From Candidatus Saccharimonadota bacterium (GTDB lineage: Bacteria > Patescibacteriota > Saccharimonadia > Saccharimonadales > Saccharimonadaceae): a stretch of DNA of 64,000 nucleotides. This document shows, piece by piece, positions 26,338 through 36,588 of this stretch. The notes below the pieces were generated by a model that worked only from the letters and a program-made list of their open reading frames with translations, made no database searches and had not been told where the DNA came from. Numbering within the stretch: the stretch's first letter is position 1; each line of letters begins with the position of its first letter. Made by a program: the position numbers and the translations under genes. The stretch lies in the NCBI GenBank assembly GCA_026395405.1, contig JAPLYU010000001.1, forward strand, positions 378,696 to 442,695. The letters run 5' to 3'.

Positions 26338-28851
26338 AAGTGTATTTTGTATGGATACGCCATTTTCTTCGATAATTTTAACTTTGTTTTTAATCTCGTT
26401 TATGCCCATATCTATAACGCGGGTCAGCGATGGGTCCGATTTTATATCATCAAAAAACTTAACGTACTCATCCAACTGTTTTTGAGTTGACAACGTCATT
26501 GCCACGTACCTTGGATAGTCGTCATAGCTTTTATCCCCGCCAAAAGTTTCTTTTATCCAGTCCCAATTATCGCGAACCCATCTCCAAGTCTGTTGACGGG
26601 CAAATTTATTTCGAAGTAGGTATGCAATCCATCGGGCGGTATCCTGCGTACGAATAACTGAAGTTTCTTTTAACTTGTTCAATAATAAATCAACAATCTT
26701 TTCGTCTTTCGTGGCGGTTACACCCAGATTAATATCTTGTTTTAGTTCGCTTGAAGCCGTTGTCTCGTACTTGTTTAGTAATTTATCTACAGTTTCTATA
26801 TCATTTTTTTGTCGTATAACAGATGAAATAATAACACTGCGAAGTTCGGGGTTTAACTTATCGACAGTTACCGATTCATAAAGTTTATTAGCATAATCAA
26901 GTGCATTTTTATCCTCAGAGTACAGAATTAAACTGATGATTGTACTGCGAAGTTTAGTATCGTCTTCCGGTTCGCTGACCTTTTCGTTCCAGCCAAGTCT
27001 TTCGAATTGATTTTTCGCAATTATTCCCGTTAGTTTTCGGAGTTTAGTTTCGGCTTCGTCATTATCTTCAACGAATTTTTTCAATTCTCCAATCGCCATG
27101 CCAAGAACACTCCAGACCGGTTCAGATGTTTCGTTTTTGAATGCGTCAATCAGAGGGATTAATTCTGCGCTAGGAATAATGCCGGCACTTGCCAATATTA
27201 TCTGCTCGTTTAATAACTGCATTCTATCAAGTGGATTTAATTTGCCCGATTTTACTTCGTCTACGAGTTGTTCAAGTAGGTTTGAGTCGTAGTGGGTTAA
27301 GTAATGTGCGTCGTTCCCGATATTAAACCTGATTGGTTTACTATCAGCCACCTCGACAGATAAATTCTTTACGTCAAATATTTCTGGCATTTCTGGGTAA
27401 TTAGAATTGAGAGGAATTGGCCACAGTGAGTCGTCACGTATTCCCAGACCATTCGAAAGTCGCTCCTGTGATAGAATAATTGTATTCTTTTCTCTTGTTA
27501 CGTTCAAAACCGGGAATCCTGGTTGTGAAATCCATCGGGTCATGAATTCCCCGACGTTTTTATTGCATTCGTCAGACAACACTCGCCACAAATCTTTAGC
27601 CTCTGTGTTTTTATATGCATATTGCTTGAAATATTTCGTTAGGCCCGATTTAAAGTCGTCATCACCGATATATCGCCTCATCATTTTCATAAGTCTTGCA
27701 CCTTTGGCATATACGATTGCGCCGTCAAATAATGTGCCGATTTCATCCGGGTGATTAACATCAATTTGGACCGGTTGTACTCCAGCCAGACTATCGCGAC
27801 GAAGCGAGGCGGCAGTTTCAAAGCTTGCAAAGTCCATCCAAATATTCCAACTAGGTTCAATAGCGTCAACTGCAACATATTCAATCAAGGTGGCAAAACT
27901 TTCATTTAGCCATAAATCATTCCACCATTTCATTGTCACCAAATTCCCGAACCATTGATGGCTGAGTTCGTGGGCAATAACAGTTGCGGCGTATTGCCTA
28001 CTGGAAACCGAAGTTGTTTTTGGGTCTGCCAACATAGCGATTTCGCGGTAGGTTACTAACCCCCAATTTTCCATTGCACCCGATCCGAAATCTGGCAACG
28101 CTACATTATCGCACTTTGCTAGTGGGTAGTTTGTACCAAAATATTTTTCAAAAAAATCAATCGAACGGATAGCGATATCAAGTGGAAGATCGAGGCTGGT
28201 TGCGGGTTGCGCAGGGGTAGCCCAAACATTTACTAAAGTACCCCTTTTAGTTTTGCCGGTCTTTTTCTGAAGTTCTCCAACAACCCACGCCAGCAGGTAG
28301 CTGCTCATTATTGGTGTCGTCTCGAACTTTGTTACGGTACGGCTATTTTCGTTATATTGAGTTTTTATCGGCATATTGCCCAGTACATGGACGTTTGTTT
28401 CGGTTTCAAGTGTCACCGCGAAAGTCGCCTTGGCTTCCGGTTCATCTATGCATGGAAAAACTTCTCGGGCGTGATGACTTTCAAATTGGGTCACAAGCAA
28501 CTCTTTTTTAATATTATTATGTTCAAAATAACACGGATACATACCGTGCATTGAATCTGTTATTTTACCACTAAATTCAATTTCTATACTGCGAACGCCT
28601 AAAGACATCGGATTGTTTTCAATATTTAATGAGTCGTTTTCGCCAAGCGTAAATTTAACAAGCTTTTTGTTGACTGTAACTGACTTTATAGTCAAATCTT
28701 TGCTATGCAGAAAAATCTTGTTACTTTTTTTCGGCAATTCACCGGAAATAATTACCCTACCACTAAATGTGCGCTTAGTTCTATCCAAGGATAATGAAAG
28801 AATATATTCGCGAGGAATAAATGTACCAATTAATCTAGGGACAGTTTGCAT
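26326..28851 (-). CDS. pepN: M1-family aminopeptidase (PepN-like)
   Basis: Zinc gluzincin that trims N-terminal residues from peptides, about 841 residues. GSGAMENWGLVTYRE binds the peptide N-terminus, and VIAHELSHQWFGNLVTMKWWNDLWLNESFA supplies HExxH-x18-E. The C-terminal half is the helical ERAP1-like domain. The frame extends to 28884, but TACAAT at 28864-28859 ends 7 nt before the ATG at 28851 (MQTVPRLI), which fits the leaderless rule, so this start is chosen. The last 12 nt overlap the convergent rnhB gene. Useful to an organism that scavenges amino acids. Confidence 0.94.
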   Translation of the reverse strand: MQTVPRLIGTFIPREYILSLSLDRTKRTFSGRVIISGELPKKSNKIFLHSKDLTIKSVTVNKKLVKFTLGENDSLNIENNPMSLGVRSIEIEFSGKITDSMHGMYPCYFEHNNIKKELLVTQFESHHAREVFPCIDEPEAKATFAVTLETETNVHVLGNMPIKTQYNENSRTVTKFETTPIMSSYLLAWVVGELQKKTGKTKRGTLVNVWATPAQPATSLDLPLDIAIRSIDFFEKYFGTNYPLAKCDNVALPDFGSGAMENWGLVTYREIAMLADPKTTSVSSRQYAATVIAHELSHQWFGNLVTMKWWNDLWLNESFATLIEYVAVDAIEPSWNIWMDFASFETAASLRRDSLAGVQPVQIDVNHPDEIGTLFDGAIVYAKGARLMKMMRRYIGDDDFKSGLTKYFKQYAYKNTEAKDLWRVLSDECNKNVGEFMTRWISQPGFPVLNVTREKNTIILSQERLSNGLGIRDDSLWPIPLNSNYPEMPEIFDVKNLSVEVADSKPIRFNIGNDAHYLTHYDSNLLEQLVDEVKSGKLNPLDRMQLLNEQIILASAGIIPSAELIPLIDAFKNETSEPVWSVLGMAIGELKKFVEDNDEAETKLRKLTGIIAKNQFERLGWNEKVSEPEDDTKLRSTIISLILYSEDKNALDYANKLYESVTVDKLNPELRSVIISSVIRQKNDIETVDKLLNKYETTASSELKQDINLGVTATKDEKIVDLLLNKLKETSVIRTQDTARWIAYLLRNKFARQQTWRWVRDNWDWIKETFGGDKSYDDYPRYVAMTLSTQKQLDEYVKFFDDIKSDPSLTRVIDMGINEIKNKVKIIEENGVSIQNTLLNL

Positions 28852-28881
28852 ACAGTCCATTGTACCATCTGAACATGCGTG

Positions 28882-28887
28882 CATAAT
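28882..28887 (+). promoter_or_regulatory. -10 box of the secreted nuclease gene (leaderless)
   Basis: CATAAT ends 6 nt before ATG 28894. It sits back to back with the pepN -10 (28864-28859, minus strand) in a very short divergent promoter region. Confidence 0.5.
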
Positions 28888-28893
28888 AGTTAC

Positions 28894-29595
28894 ATGTCCG
28901 ACTCGTATAGAAAAAGACGAATAATTATTTCCGTAATTGCGATAGCTCTTTTTATGTTTGTAATAATCATCAGTACACCTAATTTAACAAATCAAAATAC
29001 TGTTAAAAACCCCGTCACGCCTAATAATGTTCCAAACTCAGCACTGTCTGTGCTAGAAAAACTAGATATAAAGGGGCGAGCTCCAAAAACCGGCTATTCC
29101 AGAGCGCAATTTGGAGACGGTTGGACGTTAAAGAACGGATGTGATACCAGGAATATAGTCTTAAATCGAGACTTGACTGACGTTATAATTGGCGATAAAT
29201 GCGATGTTCTAAAAGGAACCCTAAATGACCCATATACCGGGAAAATCATTATGTTTACAAGAGGCAGCACCACTAGCAGTTCAGTACAAATTGACCATGT
29301 CGTAGCACTGTCTAACGCATGGCAAACAGGCGCCCAGCAGTTGGCGTCCGAAAAAAGAATCGAATTAGCTAACGACCCACTTGAATTATTAGCCGTCAGT
29401 GGAATGGCGAATACTCAAAAAAGCGACGGTGATGCTGCGACCTGGCTACCCTCAAACAAATCTTTTAGGTGTGCATACGTAGCCAGGCAAATAGCGGTAA
29501 AATTCAAATACAGTCTGTGGGTTACAAAAGCGGAACACGACGCTATATCGGCAATTCTAAGTAAATGTCAAAACCAATTGTTGCCAAGCAAATAG
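28894..29595 (+). CDS. Membrane-anchored or secreted HNH-type nuclease (DUF1524-like)
   Basis: 233 residues from ATG 28894. A signal-anchor (IIISVIAIALFMFVIIIST, about 10-28) follows basic residues. The rest matches the pattern of exported DUF1524/HNH nucleases: GYSRAQFGDGWTLKNGCDTRN, DHVVALSNAWQTGA (catalytic Asp-His) and ELLAVSGMANTQKSDGDAATWLP. It probably degrades DNA outside the cell, either for nucleotide uptake or in competence. Start codons at 28879 (GTG) and 28894 compete; the -10 box overlaps the first, so the second is preferred. Confidence 0.82.
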   Translation: MSDSYRKRRIIISVIAIALFMFVIIISTPNLTNQNTVKNPVTPNNVPNSALSVLEKLDIKGRAPKTGYSRAQFGDGWTLKNGCDTRNIVLNRDLTDVIIGDKCDVLKGTLNDPYTGKIIMFTRGSTTSSSVQIDHVVALSNAWQTGAQQLASEKRIELANDPLELLAVSGMANTQKSDGDAATWLPSNKSFRCAYVARQIAVKFKYSLWVTKAEHDAISAILSKCQNQLLPSK

Positions 29596-29603
29596 ATATG
29601 GGC

Positions 29604-29609
29604 TATAAT
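29604..29609 (+). promoter_or_regulatory. -10 box ahead of nusA
   Basis: TATAAT; a transcript from about 29616 would run directly into the terminator-like hairpin at 29631 before reaching nusA. Confidence 0.5.
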
Positions 29610-29630
29610 ACCATCAGTACATTGCATAAC

Positions 29631-29654
29631 GTCGGCCGGCAGGTCGGCTTTTTT
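29631..29654 (+). terminator. Rho-independent terminator or attenuator in the nusA leader
   Basis: A 7-bp stem GTCGGCC/GGTCGGC (two G-U pairs) with loop GGCA, followed at once by six T. It ends the nuclease transcript and also lies downstream of the nusA -10 box, so it may attenuate nusA. Confidence 0.75.
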
Positions 29655-29692
29655 AATAGAATAACCAGCGTAAATTGAACAAAGGAGAAAAT

Positions 29693-30817
29693 ATGGAAGA
29701 AATTAACATTAAACAATTGGTTTTGGCAGTTCATACGATTGCCGAAGAGAAGAATCTTCCCGAAGAAACGGTTTTATCAGTAATTGAACAAGCGATTGCC
29801 GCTGCATGGAGACGGGATAATGGCGAGCGCGACCAAGAGGTTCGTAGTGAGCTTAATATTAACAGTGGCACTGCAAATGTGTTTGTCTCTCGTGAAGTCG
29901 TAGAGGAAGTTGGCTCGGACGCTGTTGAAATTAGTTTAAAGGATGCCAAGAAACTAAAAAAAGACGCTGCTATTGGCGATCGAGTAGAAGAAATGCACGA
30001 AGTCACGTCGTTCGGTCGTGTTGCAGCCCAGACGGCAAAACAAGTCGTACTACAGAGGTTACGCGAGGCTGAGCGTGAAGTAGTTTTGGAAGAATTTGAA
30101 GATAAAATCGGAACAGTTGTTAATGGTACAGTCCAGCGCATTGAACCTCGAGTAGTTCGGGTTGATTTGGGCAAAGCGAGTGGGATAATTCCGCAAAGCG
30201 AACAAATTCAAGGTGAATACTACACAATCGGCAGCCGTATCAAGGTGTTTATTAAAAACATCGAACGCGACAATCATGGACCACAACTAATCCTTAGCCG
30301 AGGTAATGAACAGTTCGTAGAATACTTGTTCCGCCAAGAAGTGCCCGAAATTGAGACAGGAGCCGTTGAAATCAGAGCAATTGCCAGAGAGGCGGGAAGG
30401 CGAACAAAAATTGCAGTTTCCAGTACTTCACCAGGAGTTGACCCAATCGGTACTTTTGTAGGTGGTCACGGCACACGAGTTCAAGCTGTTATGAATGAAA
30501 TCGGAGATCAAGAAAAAATCGATATCATTGCGTTTGACGAAAATAGTGAACAATTCATTAAAAATGCCTTAAGTCCAGCCGAAGTTTCAAAAGTAGAAAT
30601 CGACGAAAAGAACAAGCGCGCAACAGTATCCGTCAACGAAGACCAACAGTCGATTGCTATCGGTAGGTCTGGCCAGAACGTTCGCCTAGCAAGTCGATTA
30701 ACAGGTTACGAATTGGATATTGAGCAAGTAGCTGCGACCACGAAACCCGCTAAACAAACGCGTCGCAAAAACATCGAAGACAGTCTTCTTGACGCCGTTT
30801 CTGAGTCTACAAAGTAG
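29693..30817 (+). CDS. nusA: Transcription elongation/termination factor NusA
   Basis: RNA polymerase-binding factor controlling pausing, termination and antitermination. 374 residues from ATG 29693, chosen because AAAGGAG sits 5 nt upstream; the frame opens 6 codons earlier. N-terminal polymerase-binding domain to about 125, S1 domain about 130-200 (GTVVNGTVQRIEPRVVRVDLG), KH1 and KH2 about 200-345 (DPIGTFVGGHGTRVQAV, AIGRSGQNVRLASRLTGY). No C-terminal acidic repeats. Stands alone, without the usual rimP and infB neighbours. Confidence 0.95.
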   Translation: MEEINIKQLVLAVHTIAEEKNLPEETVLSVIEQAIAAAWRRDNGERDQEVRSELNINSGTANVFVSREVVEEVGSDAVEISLKDAKKLKKDAAIGDRVEEMHEVTSFGRVAAQTAKQVVLQRLREAEREVVLEEFEDKIGTVVNGTVQRIEPRVVRVDLGKASGIIPQSEQIQGEYYTIGSRIKVFIKNIERDNHGPQLILSRGNEQFVEYLFRQEVPEIETGAVEIRAIAREAGRRTKIAVSSTSPGVDPIGTFVGGHGTRVQAVMNEIGDQEKIDIIAFDENSEQFIKNALSPAEVSKVEIDEKNKRATVSVNEDQQSIAIGRSGQNVRLASRLTGYELDIEQVAATTKPAKQTRRKNIEDSLLDAVSESTK

Positions 30818-30828
30818 CTGATTTTTGC

Positions 30829-30834
30829 TATAAT
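30829..30834 (+). promoter_or_regulatory. Extended -10 box of clpC (leaderless)
   Basis: TGCTATAAT (hexamer at 30829-30834) ends 6 nt before ATG 30841. Confidence 0.6.
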
Positions 30835-30840
30835 AAGTAT

Positions 30841-33324
30841 ATGGTGGATGATGATTTTGCAGAATTTCTATCACACCTGACCGATAATGCGCGGACCAGC
30901 CTGCACCATGCGAATATTATTGCACAGAGCTATGGCAGTTCGTATATCGCGACGGAACATTTGCTACTAGGTATCCTAGCGCAAGGTTCTTCGGTTGGTG
31001 CCAAAGTTTTGGCGGACGCCGGGGTAACCCTTAATCGCGCCCAAGACGCGTTGAACGCAGTCCCACTGACAGTAATTGTCAGCACCGAGCCTAAGCCATT
31101 GAGTGAAACCGCAAAACTTACCTTGAAAATGAGTTGGGAGGTTTCCCAAGAGTACCATCAGGGATTTTTAGGTACTGAACATATACTTTACAGCATTTTA
31201 AACCAAAAACATTCGCGCGCTGCGGTGTTACTTCGTGATATGGGCGTAATTACTAACGAACTTATATCTGAAATTGAAGAATTCTTTGATCAAAAACAAG
31301 AGTCGTTAGACGCTGATTATTCGCCCACACCAGCCTTTATTGAAAAACGGCCAACGCGTAAAAAGGGTTCACTTGGAATATACGGGACGGACCTGACCGC
31401 CTTGGCAAAGAGTGGAAAATTAGACCCGGTGATTGGTCGCGATAAACAAGAAGAGCGAGCAATTACTATTTTAAGTCGTAGAACAAAAAATAATCCGGTT
31501 CTAATTGGAGAGCCAGGCGTTGGGAAAACCGCAGTAGTTGAAGGTTTAGCTCAACGGATTGCCAAAGAAGAAGTTCCGGATTACCTACTCGACAAGCGTA
31601 TTATCCAGATTGATTTAGCGGGCATGATTGCCGGTACTAAATATCGCGGCGAATTTGAAGAGCGCTTAAAAAAAGTTATTGCTGAACTGCAACATCAGAA
31701 AAACATAATAATTTTTATTGATGAACTCCATTTGTTAGTCGGTGCCGGTGCTGCTGAAGGTTCTATTGATGCAGCAAATATGCTTAAACCAGCCCTAGCC
31801 AGGGGAGAAATCAGATTAATTGGTGCGACAACATCAGAAGAGTATAGAAAATATATCGAAAAAGACAGCGCTCTTGAACGAAGGCTCCAGGTAATTGTTG
31901 TTCCAGAGCCAACACTAAAAGAAACTGTATCGATATTAAAGGGTTTGCGTCATGCCTATGAAAAACACCATAGAGTCAGCATGAGTGACGAACTGATTGA
32001 AGACACCGTATATATGGCCGACAGATATGTTAACGAACGCTTTATGCCCGATAAAGCCATTGATATTATCGACGAGGCAGCGGCATTAGTCCGTGTTCGT
32101 TCTGGTCAAAAACCCAGCAAAGTCAGAGAATTAACAAAACAACTTAAAAACCTGAATGAAAAAATGGAAGAAGCGGTTTTGTCCGAGGATTATGAGCGAG
32201 CTGCGTTGTATAAAACCCGCTCCAGCCAGATATCTGCCAGACTAGATGAAATTAAGGACACTTCGGAATCTAAAAAAGCGATAGTTTTAACAGATGACGA
32301 TATCGCATATGCGATTGCGTCGATGACTGGAGTTCCAGTCCGACGAGTCAGGAAGTCGGAGGCAAAACTTCTTCGCAACCTGGAAAAGCACATAGGAAAA
32401 TATGTTATTGGACAAAAAGAAGCTGTTGAAAAAGTATCACGAGCGATTCGACGAGGCCGAAGCGGCGTTGCCAGCAGTAACCGTCCAATAGGATCCTTTG
32501 TATTTATGGGACCCACTGGAGTCGGAAAAACCGAACTAGCTAAGGTTTTGGCGCGTGAAGTATTTGGCAGTGAAGATTTTCTTGTCAAGATTGATATGAG
32601 TGAATTTAGCGAAAGACATAACGCTTCGCGTTTGGTCGGCGCTCCGGCTGGTTATGTTGGTTATGACGATGGTGGTAGGCTGACCGATAAAATTCGTCGA
32701 CAACCATACAGCGTCGTATTGTTTGACGAGATTGAAAAAGCCCATCCTAGCATTTTCAATTTGTTGCTTCAGATACTTGAAGAGGGAAGTCTGACTGATG
32801 CAAAAGGCCGTAAAGTTAATTTTAGCAACGCGATTGTTATTTTAACTAGTAATCTGGGAGCTCAGCAAATGATGAAAGAATCGAGCCTTGGATTCCATGC
32901 AACCTCAAAAAATGATGAGAATAAATTACAGGAAATTCACTCTGAAAACGCCGATGCTGCTGAAATAGCTTTGGCTAAAATTATGCGCCCAGAGCTTATT
33001 AATCGTTTCGATGGAATAATTACTTTTCGCGCGCTTATGCGTAAACAAATTAATAAAATATTCGATTTACAAATTGATGAACTGCAAAAACGGCTGATAC
33101 CAAAGGGCATACATTTGGTTATTAGTCCTGTAACAAAGAAATTATTAATCAAAAAAGGGTTCAGTGAAAAATTTGGGGCCAGACCGCTTCGACGTGTTAT
33201 TCAAGACGAGCTAGAACATAGGATTGCAGACGGAATATTGTCTGGAGAATATGAAAAAGGCAGCGTTTTGACGATTAACACTAATAAAGGAGAAATAGAT
33301 GTCTGTGTCGCTTCAGAAAAATAG
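30841..33324 (+). CDS. clpC: ClpC-type AAA+ unfoldase, partner of ClpP
   Basis: 827 residues. Double Clp-N repeat (about 1-145), first AAA module with [18 protein letters not shown], a short UVR-like M-domain ([22 protein letters not shown], about 440-465), second AAA module with [20 protein letters not shown], and a D2-small domain. It unfolds substrates and threads them into ClpP, whose gene is at 58.6 kb. Followed by an HExxH membrane protein, radA and a PIN/TRAM gene, echoing the Firmicutes clpC-radA-disA-yacL order. Confidence 0.95.
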   Translation: MVDDDFAEFLSHLTDNARTSLHHANIIAQSYGSSYIATEHLLLGILAQGSSVGAKVLADAGVTLNRAQDALNAVPLTVIVSTEPKPLSETAKLTLKMSWEVSQEYHQGFLGTEHILYSILNQKHSRAAVLLRDMGVITNELISEIEEFFDQKQESLDADYSPTPAFIEKRPTRKKGSLGIYGTDLTALAKSGKLDPVIGRDKQEERAITILSRRTKNNPVLIGEPGVGKTAVVEGLAQRIAKEEVPDYLLDKRIIQIDLAGMIAGTKYRGEFEERLKKVIAELQHQKNIIIFIDELHLLVGAGAAEGSIDAANMLKPALARGEIRLIGATTSEEYRKYIEKDSALERRLQVIVVPEPTLKETVSILKGLRHAYEKHHRVSMSDELIEDTVYMADRYVNERFMPDKAIDIIDEAAALVRVRSGQKPSKVRELTKQLKNLNEKMEEAVLSEDYERAALYKTRSSQISARLDEIKDTSESKKAIVLTDDDIAYAIASMTGVPVRRVRKSEAKLLRNLEKHIGKYVIGQKEAVEKVSRAIRRGRSGVASSNRPIGSFVFMGPTGVGKTELAKVLAREVFGSEDFLVKIDMSEFSERHNASRLVGAPAGYVGYDDGGRLTDKIRRQPYSVVLFDEIEKAHPSIFNLLLQILEEGSLTDAKGRKVNFSNAIVILTSNLGAQQMMKESSLGFHATSKNDENKLQEIHSENADAAEIALAKIMRPELINRFDGIITFRALMRKQINKIFDLQIDELQKRLIPKGIHLVISPVTKKLLIKKGFSEKFGARPLRRVIQDELEHRIADGILSGEYEKGSVLTINTNKGEIDVCVASEK

Positions 33325-34315
33325 AAAAAAAAATCGAATTTTACCTACCATAATATTTTGTTTGATTTTGGTTATTGCAACTATTTTTTTATTGGCATAT
33401 CGGCAAAGAATCGTTGATCAAATAACGATCTGGGGTTATAAGCCTACAACAGAAGCGACCAACTTAGTCAAACGAGCCGGCATGAACGATAATGGTATTT
33501 TTTATTACTATGCATCTCAGCCCAGCACATACAGTTCTGATTCTGCAGCTAGTTTTAATAAAGTTTGCAATGACTCCGAAACCACAACGGCAATTTTGGG
33601 CTGTTATAGTGGCAATAGAATATATATATATGTCGTAGCAGACAAACAACTGGACGGTATCAGCGAGGTAACGGCAGCACACGAAACTCTACATGCTATT
33701 TATACCCGCCTGAACGATAAAGAAAAGAAAAGAGTCGACAGCCTATTAGAGAGCGAGTATAAGGTTCTTTCTGCCGATAAATATTACTCAGATTTGCTGG
33801 CATTTTACAGCAGTTATGAACCAGGGCAGCGCGACAATGAACTACACTCAATTATTGGTACTGAGGTGGCAAAGATGAATCCTGAACTTGAAGCCTATTA
33901 CGACCAATATTTTAGCAATAGGCAAGAGGTTGTGAACCTCGACTCACAGTATAGTGGGGTATTTAAATCGCTAAAAGCCAAAGCCGACGATCTTTCCGTA
34001 CAAATCGATAAACTGTTAGCCACAATTACATCTCTTACGAGTCAATACAATACCGATGCGCAAAGGCTGAAGGAGGATATTAGTTCATTTAATAATCGCG
34101 CCCAAAGTGGTGGTTTTACATCACAGTCACAATTTAATAATGAAAGGGCTGTTTTAACTGGCCGAGCATCAGACCTTGATGCAATCCGCGCAACAATCCA
34201 ATCTGACTATAAAGATTACCAAGCATTAGTTGCGCAGTACAATTCATACGCCACGCAGTCCAAGAAACTTTACGACACTATCAACAGCACGCTCGTGTCA
34301 TCGCCGTCTGTTTAA
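33299..34315 (+). CDS. Membrane-anchored HExxH metallopeptidase-like protein
   Basis: 338 residues. One transmembrane segment (about 14-34) with a basic cytoplasmic end, then an exported domain with HETLH (His128-Glu129-His132) in EVTAAHETLHAIY, a zincin motif, and a downstream NELHSIIGTE that may give the third ligand (Glu181 or Glu189). From about 205 the protein is a long coiled coil (LKAKADDLSVQIDKLLATITSLTSQY). Starts inside the clpC end with AAAGGAG upstream, so it is coupled to the unfoldase gene. Family not recognised. Peptidase activity is inferred from the motif only. Confidence 0.78.
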   Translation: MSVSLQKNRKKNRILPTIIFCLILVIATIFLLAYRQRIVDQITIWGYKPTTEATNLVKRAGMNDNGIFYYYASQPSTYSSDSAASFNKVCNDSETTTAILGCYSGNRIYIYVVADKQLDGISEVTAAHETLHAIYTRLNDKEKKRVDSLLESEYKVLSADKYYSDLLAFYSSYEPGQRDNELHSIIGTEVAKMNPELEAYYDQYFSNRQEVVNLDSQYSGVFKSLKAKADDLSVQIDKLLATITSLTSQYNTDAQRLKEDISSFNNRAQSGGFTSQSQFNNERAVLTGRASDLDAIRATIQSDYKDYQALVAQYNSYATQSKKLYDTINSTLVSSPSV

Positions 34316-34317
34316 GG

Positions 34318-34323
34318 TATAAT
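34318..34323 (+). promoter_or_regulatory. -10 box of radA (leaderless)
   Basis: TATAAT overlaps the stop of the preceding gene and ends 7 nt before ATG 34331. Confidence 0.6.
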
Positions 34324-34330
34324 AAACTAA

Positions 34331-35686
34331 ATGGTAAGATCTAAAACTTTGTTCGTTTGCCAAAACTGCGCAGCAACCTACCCCAAGTGGGTTGGTCGGT
34401 GTGATAATTGTGGGGAGTGGAATACTTTAGTCGAACAGGTCGCGGTTTCAAGCGGCAAGTCAGTTGTTGCACGAAGTGGTAATTCAGGTAAATTATTGGA
34501 CGTACAAACTATGCGTTCAATTTCCAGCCGCGAGGGCGCGACTAGGTTGCAAACCGGTTTTAGTGATTTGGATGAAGTACTAGGCGGGGGTGTTTTACCG
34601 GGCAGCGTTATTTTAATAGCTGGTCAGCCCGGTATTGGTAAAAGCACACTGCTACTGCAGGTATCTGCATACGTTGCCCATAATGATGCCGTTTTATATG
34701 CAAGCGGCGAAGAGTCTGCTAGTCAAGTCAAACTTCGCGCCATTAGGCTTGGTGCAGAAAAAAGCGAACAAATAAGCTTTGCATCCAGCACCAGCGCGGA
34801 CGACATCGCTGCAACCATCAGGTCGGGTGGCTATAAATTAGTCGTTATTGATTCGATTCAAACATTGGCATTGGACGAGATTACCTCTGCCCCAGGGACG
34901 GTATCACAGATCACAAACAGCAGTAATGTTATCATTCGTGCAGCTAAGCAATCCGGAGCAGCTGTTGTTTTGGTCGGCCACGTCACAAAAGAGGGCAGTA
35001 TCGCAGGTCCAAAAGTTCTAGAACATTTAGTTGATGTTGTTTTGCAGCTTGAGGGTGATAGGTATGGCGGATTCAAGATTGTACGAGCAGCTAAAAACCG
35101 ATTTGGCTCGACCAATGAAGCTGCGATTTTTGAGATGAATGAGGGGGGACTAAGTTTAGTAAAAAACCCCTCAGCTGCACTTCTTGCCGAAAGACAAAAC
35201 ACCGACGGATCGGTAGTTTTGGCCACAATTGAAGGAACTCGTCCCCTGCTGGTAGAAATTCAAGCACTTGTCAATCCAACCAATTTCGGTTATCCTAAGC
35301 GTACGGCCAGTGGTTTTGATTTAAACAGATTGAATTTATTAATTGCAGTTCTAGAACGCCGAACAAAACTGAATTTATCTGACAAAGATATATACATTAA
35401 TGTCGTCGGTGGGCTGAAACTCAATGATCAAGCCGCGGATTTGGCAATCTGCATGGCAATCGCTAGCGCAGCCGCCAGTCGTAGAATTGACGACGGAATA
35501 GTCGTGTTCGGAGAAGTTGGCTTGGGGGGCGAAATCAGGTCTGTCCAGTCGGCTGACAGAAGGGTCGCAGAAGCAAAAAAACTTGGGTTTACCCAAGCAA
35601 TAGCTCCAAAGGGGGCCGCGAAAAATACATTTATTAAAGACGTTAGTGATTTGCGGACTGCGCTTATCGACTACCTACAAAAGTAA
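34331..35686 (+). CDS. radA: DNA repair protein RadA (Sms)
   Basis: RecA-like branch-migration helicase, 451 residues. N-terminal zinc finger FVCQNCAATYPKWVGRCDNCGEW, Walker A GQPGIGKSTLL (about 95), the RadA-specific KNRFGSTNEA, and a C-terminal Lon-protease-like domain (LNVVGGLKLNDQAADLA-type region, from about 350). Located after clpC and before a PIN/TRAM gene as in Gram-positive bacteria. disA is not present between them. Confidence 0.95.
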   Translation: MVRSKTLFVCQNCAATYPKWVGRCDNCGEWNTLVEQVAVSSGKSVVARSGNSGKLLDVQTMRSISSREGATRLQTGFSDLDEVLGGGVLPGSVILIAGQPGIGKSTLLLQVSAYVAHNDAVLYASGEESASQVKLRAIRLGAEKSEQISFASSTSADDIAATIRSGGYKLVVIDSIQTLALDEITSAPGTVSQITNSSNVIIRAAKQSGAAVVLVGHVTKEGSIAGPKVLEHLVDVVLQLEGDRYGGFKIVRAAKNRFGSTNEAAIFEMNEGGLSLVKNPSAALLAERQNTDGSVVLATIEGTRPLLVEIQALVNPTNFGYPKRTASGFDLNRLNLLIAVLERRTKLNLSDKDIYINVVGGLKLNDQAADLAICMAIASAAASRRIDDGIVVFGEVGLGGEIRSVQSADRRVAEAKKLGFTQAIAPKGAAKNTFIKDVSDLRTALIDYLQK

Positions 35687-35694
35687 GGAAAAAA

Positions 35695-36564
35695 ATGGAA
35701 ATTATTTTAATTATTTTACTTCTGATTTTACTAGCAGAAGTAACGTATCTGGTATCAGTAAATACAAAAAAACTATCACATAAAAAAGAGGTAAAACCTA
35801 TATTTGTCGACACTTCAGTATTAATTGACGGTCGAATAATTGCAGTTGCTCAGTCTGGTTTTATCAGTGGAAAACTTAGTATCCCGCGTAGTGTAATCGG
35901 TGAGCTGCAGTTTTTGGCAGACAACGCCGATAACGAAAAACGGGCTCGCGCCCGACACGGTTTGGATGTCGTATCGGAACTACAAGCGATGCCGAACGTC
36001 AAAGTCGAGATATTTCAAGATGGTAGCAAGGCCGAAGAGGGAGTTGACGAGCGATTATTAAAACTAGCAAAAAAATACCAGGGTTCAATATGTACGATCG
36101 ATTACAATTTAAATAAAGTGGCCGTAGTAGAGAATATTGAAGTATTGAATGTAAATGATTTAGCAATGAGCCTACGGATGGCATACTTGCCGGGTGAAAA
36201 AATGATGCTGGAGCTTACGCAAAAGGGCCAAGATACTCATCAGGCTATAGGACACCTGACTGACGGCACAATGGTCGTCGTTGAACATGCCAGTGCACGT
36301 ATCGGACAGACTGTTGAAATCGAATTTATCCGAAGTCTACAAACAGCTGCTGGAAAAATGATGTTTGCTAAACTGATTGAAAGCGCCAAGAATATTCCTC
36401 CGAAAAATCAGACACCAAGGTCTAAAAAACCAGAGCAACACCAAAAAAACCACCCAAATCGCTATCAGAACAAGAATTCTAATCGTACTTATCAACCAAA
36501 ATCAAAACCCGTAAGTAGCGAACAAGAAATGGTCAATTTAATTAATAAACAACAAAAGAATTAG
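35695..36564 (+). CDS. PIN/TRAM-domain membrane protein (YacL-like)
   Basis: 289 residues. N-terminal hydrophobic segment (about 2-24), PIN nuclease domain about 38-155 (FVDTSVLIDGRI with catalytic Asp, later SICTIDYNLN), TRAM domain about 165-228 (GQDTHQAIGHLTDGTMVVVE, GQTVEIEFIRSLQTAAGKMMFAKL). A basic Asn/Gln/Lys-rich tail follows (about 235-289) that could bind RNA. Shine-Dalgarno AAGGA 8 nt after the radA stop; same operon. Confidence 0.87.
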   Translation: MEIILIILLLILLAEVTYLVSVNTKKLSHKKEVKPIFVDTSVLIDGRIIAVAQSGFISGKLSIPRSVIGELQFLADNADNEKRARARHGLDVVSELQAMPNVKVEIFQDGSKAEEGVDERLLKLAKKYQGSICTIDYNLNKVAVVENIEVLNVNDLAMSLRMAYLPGEKMMLELTQKGQDTHQAIGHLTDGTMVVVEHASARIGQTVEIEFIRSLQTAAGKMMFAKLIESAKNIPPKNQTPRSKKPEQHQKNHPNRYQNKNSNRTYQPKSKPVSSEQEMVNLINKQQKN

Positions 36565-36588
36565 CTTTAAAATAATTAGTATTCAATT

